The notes under the pieces were generated by a model. The model ran no database searches. It had not been told where the DNA came from and was given only the letters and a program-made list of their open reading frames with translations. The translations under genes and the position numbers were made by a program. From an uncultured Bacteroidales bacterium (GTDB lineage Bacteria; Bacteroidota; Bacteroidia; Bacteroidales; Bacteroidaceae): a stretch of 30,912 nt of DNA. Positions 8,201-18,200 of this stretch are shown piece by piece. How positions within the stretch are numbered: position 1 is the first letter of the stretch; each line of letters begins with the position of its first letter. The DNA is taken from the NCBI GenBank assembly GCA_902768605.1, contig CACXLY010000039.1, positions 1 to 30,912 on the forward strand, read 5' to 3'.

Positions 8201-9229
8201 ATGAACGATGAACTAAAAAAACAACGCTATTTATTCCCTTCTGATTATATGGCCGACCCCTCGGTCCATGTGTTTGGCGACCGCCTTTATATCTACCCAT
8301 CCCACGACCGCGAGACTGGCGCTGCTTTCGACGACGACGGCGGCCACTTCCAGATGCGCGACTACCACGTGCTTTCGCTTGCGGGCAATCCCCTCGAAGC
8401 CCCCGTCACCGACCACGGCGTCATCCTCGATGTTGACCAAGTGCCCTGGGCGGAGAAGCAGATGTGGGACAACGATGTGGTAGAGAAGAACGGCCGCTAC
8501 TACCTCATCTTCTCGGCAAAGGACTTTGGCGGCGTCTTTCATCTTGGTGTAGCCGTCAGCGAACGTCCCGAGGGGCCTTTCGTCCCTCAGCAGCACCCCA
8601 TACGCGGCTCATTCAGCATCGACCCCTGCGTCTTCAAGGACGACGACGGCGAGATATACTGCTACTTCGGCGGCCTCTGGGGAGGCCAGCTGCAATGGTA
8701 CAGACCCGCTCTGACTCCCTCAGAGGAAGAAAATAATGTAAATTGTAAATTGTCAAATTGTCAAATAGACTTAGGCCCTGCCGCCGACAAGAAGACACAG
8801 CTCTTCTGTCCGCCCGATGCGCCCGCCCTGCCCTCGTTTGTCGTGCGCATGAGCGACGACGTCCTGCAGTTTGCCGAGGCTCCGCGTTCGGTCGTCATCG
8901 TGGACGAGAACGGCCAGCCCCTCAAGGCCGGCGACCCGCACCGTTTCTTTGAAGCATCGTGGATGCACAAGTGGGGCGGGCGCTACTATTTCTCCTACTC
9001 CACCGGCGACAGCCACCTGCTCTGCCTTGCCGTAGGCGACAACCCCTACGGCCCCTTCCGTTTCCAGTGCGAACTGCTCCAGCCCGTCGTGGGTTGGACC
9101 ACCCATCACAGCATCGTCCGCTACGAAGGCCGCTGGTGGCTCTTCCACCACGACTGCGTCCCCTCAAACGACATCACACACCTCCGCAGCCTCAAGGTAA
9201 AACCGCTTGACGACGCCCTGTTCGAGTAA
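8201..9229 (+). CDS. GH43 family glycosidase (arabinofuranosidase/xylosidase-like)
   Basis: Five-bladed propeller enzyme of GH43. The expected triad is visible: D19 in 'MADPSV' (general base), D141 in 'SIDPCVF' (pKa modulator) and E251 in 'FFEASWMHKW' (general acid). Conserved later parts include 'YYFSYSTGD', 'NPYGPF' and 'HHSIV'. There is no signal peptide, so it probably acts in the cytoplasm on oligosaccharides brought in by the transporter whose stop lies 2 bases upstream. Residues about 176-190 (EEENNVNCKLSNCQID) are unlike the rest of the family and are encoded by an AT-rich tandem repeat (8738-8766) of the intergenic type, kept in frame. Family confident; alpha-L-arabinofuranosidase is the favoured activity because of the GH127 neighbour, beta-xylosidase the alternative. 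Confidence 0.9.
   Translation: MNDELKKQRYLFPSDYMADPSVHVFGDRLYIYPSHDRETGAAFDDDGGHFQMRDYHVLSLAGNPLEAPVTDHGVILDVDQVPWAEKQMWDNDVVEKNGRYYLIFSAKDFGGVFHLGVAVSERPEGPFVPQQHPIRGSFSIDPCVFKDDDGEIYCYFGGLWGGQLQWYRPALTPSEEENNVNCKLSNCQIDLGPAADKKTQLFCPPDAPALPSFVVRMSDDVLQFAEAPRSVVIVDENGQPLKAGDPHRFFEASWMHKWGGRYYFSYSTGDSHLLCLAVGDNPYGPFRFQCELLQPVVGWTTHHSIVRYEGRWWLFHHDCVPSNDITHLRSLKVKPLDDALFE
8738..8766. repeat. In-frame low-complexity repeat inside the GH43 gene
   Basis: Tandem GTAAATT, GTAAATT, GTCAAATT, GTCAAAT embedded in a roughly 63% GC gene. The words match the AT-rich repeats found between genes in this window and in related genomes, and look like an inserted intergenic repeat. Confidence 0.8.
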
Positions 9230-9289
9230 CTCCCCTCTAACTCCCCCTCATCACTCCCCAAATAACTCACCTTTATACCTTTATTCTCT

Positions 9290-12200
9290 ATGAAACGGAA
9301 ACATCTTATCGATATCTGGATGCTTCTCGCCTTGCTCGTCCCGCAAGTGGCGGGAGCAGTGTCGTACATGAAAGAAGCAGCCAGCTACACGGCAATGTCA
9401 TCCGGCAAGAACACCATCGACCTCTCGCTTCCCACGTTCGACTATTACCGCATCGGCAAGAATGTCTATCAGTCGGAAGACAGCCGCATCAAGGCCGTCG
9501 TCGATGGGGACACAACGGCAATCTTTGCCTGGAAGAGCCTCGGTAACGACTGGACAGATAAATCGGCTGCCATGTGCTGGAAGGGCGAGAACTTCACCAT
9601 CCTCTGCGAACAGTACGGCATAGGTTACAGCAACCAGGTAGTGCTCCCCACGCGGACTGACTGGCTGGAGTTCATGCTCGGCCCCGACCGTGAAGACAGC
9701 TACCACAAGACGATGAAGGTGCGCTGGAAAGTGCCTTACGAGTGGCAAGGCAAGACAATAGAGTTGCTGGCACACGTGGTGTGGAGCGAGGGAACCACGA
9801 ACGGCAAGGCGATGGACTTCTCGCTCGGCAAGTTCTCCATCGCTGATCCGCCCTCTGTCAGCGTCATGCTCATGACACCCATGCTGGCCTTCGACAAGGA
9901 ACACATCGGCAAGACGATGGTACCCTACGTCGTTCAGGCCAACAAGGTGAACAGCATGAAGGTGACATACACAAACCGCGCCACGAACCGTACGGAGGAA
10001 ATGACGGTGGATAAGCCTTCGACCTCTGGCTTTTTCTATCTGCCGGCAGATCTGCCCATGACGGGTGTGAAGGCAATATGCAACGTAACTGACCAAGAAG
10101 GAAACAAAGTGGAGGTCACCAGCGACGTGGTGGAAGTGGCGTTGCTGCACCAGCCAAAGAACCTCAAGGCACATTTTACTGGCGATGCCAAGATACTTCT
10201 AAGTTGGACAGTGGACTATCCCCTCTACAGCGACATCATCGACGGTGACTTTTGGGAGATTCAGCGCAACCTGAACGGCAGCACCAGCGACGAAGACAGC
10301 CAGTGGATGACCATCGGACAGATTGCCTTCTCGCAAGACTCGCTCTTCACCTATACAGACGAGGACTTCCTGAACAGCTACCGCGGCAATGCCGTCAGCT
10401 ACCGAGTGCGCCGCATGGGAACCTCCGTCTGGGGATGGAACGAGCAGTCAGGACGACTGTTGTACACCGTGAGCGAACAGCCCTACCTGCGCTATCTCTC
10501 CTTCGCCAATGTGCGGAAAGCCGCAGATTGGGATGTGAACGGACGCCATGCGGTGGAGCTGCAATGGAGTCATGGCACATTCGATCAGGCATCTATGGAC
10601 TCCGCCAATATCGGCGCAGCTGTGGCTATGGATGGCAAGACCTACGCCACTCGTAGCGAGGCCGACACCCAAGGTGGCGGCACATGGGGCATGCTGTGCA
10701 CGAAAGAACCGTACTACGTGGTACTGAAAGACACCAACTCCCTGATGCCCGTTTCGACATACTTCGATCCAAGGCCATACTTCGACGGCAATGATGTTCC
10801 CGCCGGCTTCATGCGCACCCGTCCCTTTTTCCGCTACTGGAACAGGATTCTCATTGCCAACAACGAAGAGAAGGTCTATACCGACGACTTCTTTCCCGGA
10901 GAGTACGACCCTGTTATATTGAGGAACCTGCAGCAACTACTGACCACGCCGCGCGCCGACAACAGCAGCTTCGAGGGATTGCCGGACAGATTGTTCTATT
11001 TGGGTTCCGACTCGACGCTAAGATTTTTCATAATGAGAGGGACACACTACGACTTTCGCTCCAGATATTACTACTCATATGTCAGTAATTTGTACGGGCG
11101 CGATATGGCAATACGCATTCCATCCAACCATTACTGGGACCCGCGGGCAAAGCTTCTGCTATACATCGACATGAAGAACGAGGCTGGTCAAGTAGTGGCA
11201 ACTGAGCGGCTCGATTTGTCAGGAAACCAAGACGCCATCAGCAATGGCCGCTATACACTGGAGTTGACACGCAAGTGCGTGGATTACGACTTCCGCATGG
11301 TTGTCAGACGCGGCGCATCGCCCCTTCATTTCCAGGACACCGATGCCGACAGTTTGGAATGCGCGGTGAAGAAGATGGAAACAGGCGCCGCTGCCAGTTA
11401 TAAGTTCATGAGCACGGACAGCATCACGAACCTCGCTGCCAAGCAGCAGCAGAGCACCGTCGAGCTGACATGGCAGAACACGGGCGGCGACAGCGATTTC
11501 TACCGAGTTCTGCGCCGCGAACATGGCAGCGCCGACAGCGAGCCGTGGGACACGCTGGCTACAGGCCTCAAACAATTCTATTATATTGATAAGAAGCCCC
11601 GACCGCAGCACGTCTATGACTATCGTGTGGAAAGCGTCTTCCAATGCGAAGGCATGAAGGTGAACGGACAGACCGTCACAGGGCAGTGCGCTCCGACGGG
11701 CATGGTGCGTGGCTATGTGCGGCTGGCCGATGGCACAGGACTGGGAGGCCTCACCGTGACAGCCGAGCCTCTTGGCGACATCACGGGAGCTGAGGCGAAA
11801 GCTGCCGTCACGGACTCCACCGGTTACTTCGAAATAGGTGGACTCGTCTATCAACTTGCAGGCAGCTATCGCATCAGCGTGGCCTCGATGGGCGATGCCG
11901 GCAGCTTCGAGCCACAGATAGTCAGCTTCGACGAAGACGTGAACCTGAAGAGCAATTTCATCTTTACCATCAATACATATTATATATATAGTGGCAATGT
12001 CTATTATGAAGGTTCCAGCATCCCCGTGCCAGGCGTAAAGTTCCTGCGCGACGGTGTGCTGATGGTAGATGGCAACCAACGCCCCATCACGACAGACAAT
12101 CAAGGAGCCTTTTCACTTAGCATACCGAAAGGCACCCACCGCGTGCAGGCTGTGAAGGACGGACACGTGATGAAGAACGAAGGCTATCTGATGAACCCCA

Positions 12201-15200
12201 ACTCGCAGACAGGCGACCAACGCGACTGGAACTGGACGGCAGACGTCTACACCGTGCGTTTGTGGGATCAGACTAAGGTAGTCCTGCACGGACGAGTCGT
12301 CGGCGGTAACGTCCAGGGACAATTGCCACTGGGGCAGTCCCTGTCACGCAACAACCTTGGCGACAGCATCAAGATTGTGATGCAGCTTGAAGGCGACAAC
12401 ACTTCGTGGATTGTCCGCGACCAGCAGGACGAGACCATCAAGGAGCGTGACGCCATATTCCTTCACGGACGTCAGGATACGACACTGATGCACAGCACGC
12501 GTCGCTCCATCACCATCCATCCCGACAACAAGACAGGTGAGTACGAGGTGCAGGTCTATCCCGTCAAGTACAAGGTGATAGAGATTTCTGCCACAGGCTA
12601 CAGCACACTCTTCCAACAGGGCGAAGTGGCAAAGACACTGGATCTGACATCTGTTGCAAATTCCGATACCGCCACCTTCAACCGCATCTACCATGCTGTG
12701 CCTTCGCTCGACATCAGGCAGTTCAATCCCGACCAGCAGAAGTACTTCGGCATACGGCACTACACAGCTCAAGACAATATCGGCAACAAAGCAAATATTG
12801 AGCTATGGAATGAGCAGAAAGGCTATGCCCTCGGCTATCCCGTGTTCATGGCAGGCTCGCCCTACGGCTTCATGCTCACCGCCTGCGAACGCTATTACTA
12901 TAATAATGACCAAAAGCAGAGCGCAGATGTCGTGAACCTGAAAGGCGGCGAAGTGACCTTCAACAATGGGCTTATCAGCACTTCCAAAGTCGACAAGGTG
13001 ACGCTCGACGAAGAGGGAGGAGGCAGCTATATCTTTGCCCCAGAGAACGTCACTCTGCTGCTCACCGATGAAGATGCACTGCGCAGTATGAGCGTTACAC
13101 TGCTTTACGACGGCACCTATTACGACGTCGCCACCTTGAAGGCTTATGTCATGGCAGCTACGGCGAAGAGCGAGGGTCGTCGCATCGTGGCGGCGGGACG
13201 TCCGCATTTGTTTGACATTTTGCGCGACCCGCCAGGCGGCGAGAGCCATTCCTATTTGGAGTCCGGTGCAGAAATGAGCTATTCATATACTGCCAATATT
13301 GATTGCCAGGCAGGATTCGACCTTACGTGGGAAAGAGCAACAGGGGCTGACTTCTATCAAGGAGTTGTAGTCGTTCCCAATCTGGCTACACCAGGCACAG
13401 ATACGGGTGCCATCAACAAGGTGGAAAAGTCGGATTTCCTTTCTTTTAACCTGGGGACCAGTTTTGGTTGGGGTTGGACTTACGACTATAAAATCAGCAC
13501 CACAGAGACGATTGAAACTTCGTCCGATCCGAAATGGGTTGGTGCGAAAGCTGACGTATTTATCGGCATGACGGACAACCTGATACTGCAAGACGCAGTA
13601 GCCGTGCGTGCCGTACCTTCCGAGATGTACCAGCGGCTCACCCCCCGACAGGCTGGCACCAGCGGCAACATTAACGTTCAGACAGGCACCATGAAGGTGC
13701 TGGCGCGCGGTGTGGATGCTTCCGGCGACTCCATCTATCTCATCCGCGACGAAGTGCTGGGCGTTTCCACAAAGGTTCGTTCCTCTTTCGCCTACACACA
13801 GCATCATATAGAGAATGAGTTACTGCCGGGCTTGATTCGTGTGCGTAATTCCCTGATGTTGCCTGTTGGCACCGATTCGACCTATGCAAAGTCGCTGGCG
13901 GACAAGCAGGGCTTCCCTGCCTACATCAGCTTGGTGGATGAAGACGACGAAACCTTCTGCCTCATCGACGCAAATGGTAAGAAAACCTACAAACAATATA
14001 ACCCCACGGGCAGCAAAGGCGCACTGCGCGACAGCATTGCGGCAATCAACCAGGAAGCCGTATATTGGCTGCGCTTCCTCTATATGAATGAATTAGAAAA
14101 AGTGCATGCCACCACACTGGCCAAAAACTATGACTTCGACGGCCCGACATCCATCGACTACAGTGAAGAGTTCGCAATAAGTGCCGATGACACACGCTAC
14201 CTGCGCTTTCCACTCCTCGGTTTTGATATCGGAGGGGCTACCTTCGAGGGAATTTCCAAAATGCTGCATTCTCTGATGAAGTTATATTCTGGCGCCAGCA
14301 ATAATCAAAACCAAAATGTTGAGAATCCAATCCAAGGCATAGAAAACCAAGTAGAATTCCATATAGGAGGGTCCAAGATCGCGTTTGATTATAAACCTAT
14401 TTTCTCTGTCAACTTCTCTGATGAAAACGGCAAAAGCGAGTCTTGGACCAAAAAGATTGGCTTCTCCCTTGGTGCTGCCGAGAATTCACATCTCAATGTG
14501 GATGTGTTCAGGACGGCTCGCAACTACATGGATCTTGACACGACGGCTACATCGTTCAACCGCCTGACTGTGGAAATGCTTAACGCTGTCCGATGCGGTA
14601 CTAAGATTGGATTCCCACTTACGATTTATTCGTATCTCAAAGACCTCTTTTCTGTCCCCGTATATTCAGGCCTTGTATTCCGCACACGTGGCGGTGCCAC
14701 ACACAAGCCATACGAGGACGAGCGTGTCACAAAATACTACAACCCCGGGACTGTGCTGGACGCAAAGACGATGGAAATCGACAAGCTCCGCATCTGGGCC
14801 GACCAGGCTGCAGTGAGCAATGTCCCCTTCGACCAGCCCGCACGCTACACAATTCACATGTGCAACGACACGGACCTGCCCGCTTTGGCCGGCAAGTACT
14901 TCTCGCTCTGCCTGAGCGACCCGGACAATGCGAAGGGTGCCAAGGTGATGGTGGATGGCGCTGGACTTACAGGGACTGGCCACACCATTTATCTGCCGCC
15001 TGGGGAGGTCGTCACGAAGATTATTGAGATATATCCCGCAGCCGACTTCGACTACGAGAACATCGTCATCAGCCTTTATGATGAGGAAGACATCGAGCGC
15101 GACACGCCACTTTCTCTCTCTGCTCACTTCGTGCCGTCGGCTGGCTTTGTGAAAGTGACCACTCCCGGCAACAAATGGGTAGTGAACACCGAGAGCCCGT

Positions 15201-18200
15201 ACGACTACAAGCAGCGCAGCTACTACTTGCCCGTACGCATCGAGGGCTTCGACGTGAACTACCGTGGCTTCGACCATATCGAGCTGCAATACAAGCTCTC
15301 CACACAGGGCGACAAGGATTGGGTGAACGTTTGCTCCTTCTACAATGACCCCGAGCTGATGGCGCAGGCCAGCGGCGTGGTGGACAGCATCCCCGCCGAC
15401 GGTGCCATTCAGACGCGTTTCTTCGGAGAGACGGATCCCATCGAGCAATATTACGACCTGCGTGCCGTGGTATATTGCCGCCATGCAGGCGGTTATCTGA
15501 CTGCTTCATCTGCAATCCTCACGGGCGTGAAGGACACGCGACGTCCTGTGCCTTTCGGTACGCCGACACCCGTCAATGGCATCCTGGGCATCGGCGACGA
15601 CATCTGCATCCGCTTCAGCGAGGACATCGCAGGCAACTACCTAAGCAAGATAAACAACTTCGAGGTCTTAGGCACTCTGAACAGCAGAGACATCAGCACC
15701 AGCACTTGCCTCTCCTTCGACGGCAACAGCGCAGTCCTGTCTGCTACGCCACTGAACCTGACGGGCAAGAGTTTCACAGTCGATGTGATGCTGAATCCCG
15801 CTAATGAAGAGCAAAGCATGATGGTATTCTCCCATGGTGGCGACGAGCAGGGACTGACATTCGGACTGACTGCCGACCGCCACCTGACTGCCATCCTGAA
15901 CGGCAGACAAGTGACCTCCGACTCGGCCATACCTTTCAACGGCCTCAGACAGATAGCCTATACAATGGAGCAGAGCAGCGACGCCATGACGGTGCGTTTC
16001 TATGACGGCAACAGCCTCATCGGTGAGCAGCGAGTGAGCGGCGTCTATCGCGGCAACAGCGAACTGCGTCTGGGCTTCGACTACAATATCCCGAACAACC
16101 CGCAGCCCGGAGACCTCGTCCCCTACAAGGGCGACATGCTGGAGTTCCGCCTCTGGAACCGCGCGCTGTCTGCTGCCGAGCTGGCAGAGTATGGTCAGAA
16201 GTCCCTCACCGGCTACGAGCATGGATTGCTCTGCTACTATGGACTGAATGAAGGCGAGGGCCTGTATAGCTACGACTGTGCCGGCAGTGGCATCGACTTG
16301 GGGCTCATCGGCGTCAACTGGAAACGACCCCAGGGCCTGGCGATGCAGCTTGACGGGACAGGCGGCATCCGCTTGCAGCCCGACCGCTTCGCACGCACCG
16401 ATGCTCAGGACTATACGCTGATGTTCTGGTTCAACACCTCCGACCGGCAGGCCACGCTCCTGGCCAATGGAGAAGCACAGACCGAGGCCGATGCCCGGAA
16501 CCACATCAACGTGGGCGTCAAGGAAGGCCGCCTCTTCGTGCGCTCCGGTGGCCGCGAGTTCAACACCGACGCCTCGTGCAGCGACGGACAGTGGCACCAT
16601 TTCGCCATGACAGTCTCTCGCTCGCGCAACGTCGGCAACATCTATATGGACAAGAAACTCGTGGAGAGCTTCAGCGTAGACAGTCTGGGAGGCATCATGG
16701 GCAACAAGCTCGCCCTGGGTGCTACCTACGCCGATGACAATACCTGCAAGGAGATGATGAATGGGTACATCGACGAGGTGGCCATGTTCAGCAGCGTGCT
16801 GCCCGTGAACATGCTGCAAGACTACGTCAACAAGGCGCCCACGGGAACAGAGGCCGCCCTGCTGGCCTACCTGGACTTTGGACGAAGCGAGCTGCAGGAC
16901 GACAACACGCAGCGCCTCGAGCCCACCGGCATCAGCCTCAAGCGCTACAAGGACGCTCGCGGCAATGTGGTGGCACGGCGCGACACGCTTGTGGAGCAAA
17001 GCGTCATTAATGCCCATGCCTCACGCGACGTATATGCGCCCATGACAAGCACCAACAAGCTGGACAACGTCAACTTCAGCTACGTGGCCAACGGCAACCA
17101 GCTGATGCTGAACCTCGACGTGCCGGACTACCAGATAGAGAAGAACAACATCTACGTGACCGTCAAGGAGGTGCCCGACCTCAACGGCAACTACATGGCC
17201 AGTCCGTTGACAATGGACTTCTACGTCTATCGCAATCCGCTCCGATGGAACATCAAGCACACGAACCTGCAAACCGACTACGGCAAGGAACTTTCCTTCG
17301 AAGCCACCATCCGCAACCTGAGCGGGCAGAGGCAAGACTTCGAGCTGCGCGACCTGCCCTACTGGCTCAGCGCTTCAGAGACGGAGGGAAGCATTGATGC
17401 GCTGGACGAACTGACCATCACCTTCAGCATCTCGCCCTACACCAACATCGGTACATACAACGAACTGATCTCCTTGATGTGCAACGACAACAACGAGCCG
17501 CTCTATCTCAACGTGAAGGTGAAAGGTGAACAGCCCCAATGGGCCGTCAGCGAAGACCTGAAGGCTGGGAACCAGATGATGCACATCGTGGCACGTGTTT
17601 ACATTGACGGCATGGTGGCCGCAGATACCAACGACATTCTGGCCGTATTCGGACCGAACCAGGAAGTGATGGGAGTGGCACACATCGATGCCGACCAGAC
17701 AGCCAACGCCAACGAGGTGCTGACCTTCCTGACGGTCTATGGCAAGCCGAACAAGACACCCGAACTGGAGTTCCGTCTCTACGACGCATCCTCTGGGCAG
17801 ATATATAAACTGGAGCCGCGCAATGGACAGCATGTAAGCTTCAAGCCTGATGCCATCGTAGGCAGCAGTGCATCGCCCTTGCTGCTGGAGAACAACGACA
17901 GCGATGTGGAGGTACTGCAGCTGCGCAAAGGCTGGAACTGGGTATCGCTCAACGTAATGCCGAAGGAGCCTCTCACCTTAGGCGGCCTGCTCTACGGCGC
18001 TGCAAACTGGGAGCCCGGCGATGCCATCGAGGTCATCACCGACCAGCTCACCGCTACCTATTTCTGTCGCCAAGCGCAGTTCACTGAACGAGGCTACAAG
18101 TGGGACAACGAACGCCAATCCGTAAAGATTGACCCCACACGCATGTTCCGCATCTATGCAAGCAGCAAGAAGGTAGTCCACATCGGCGGGCAGACTGTAG

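Noticed and set aside
9230..9289. Separate promoter for the giant gene (TACCTTTA near 9276)
   Set aside because: The -7-like box has no TTTG at 19-21 bases upstream and lies only a few bases from the ATG, too close for a transcript leader.
15668..17017. 449-residue minus-strand frame inside the giant gene
   Set aside because: Lies fully within the LamG-coding part of the giant protein, which shows clear domain motifs in the plus frame.
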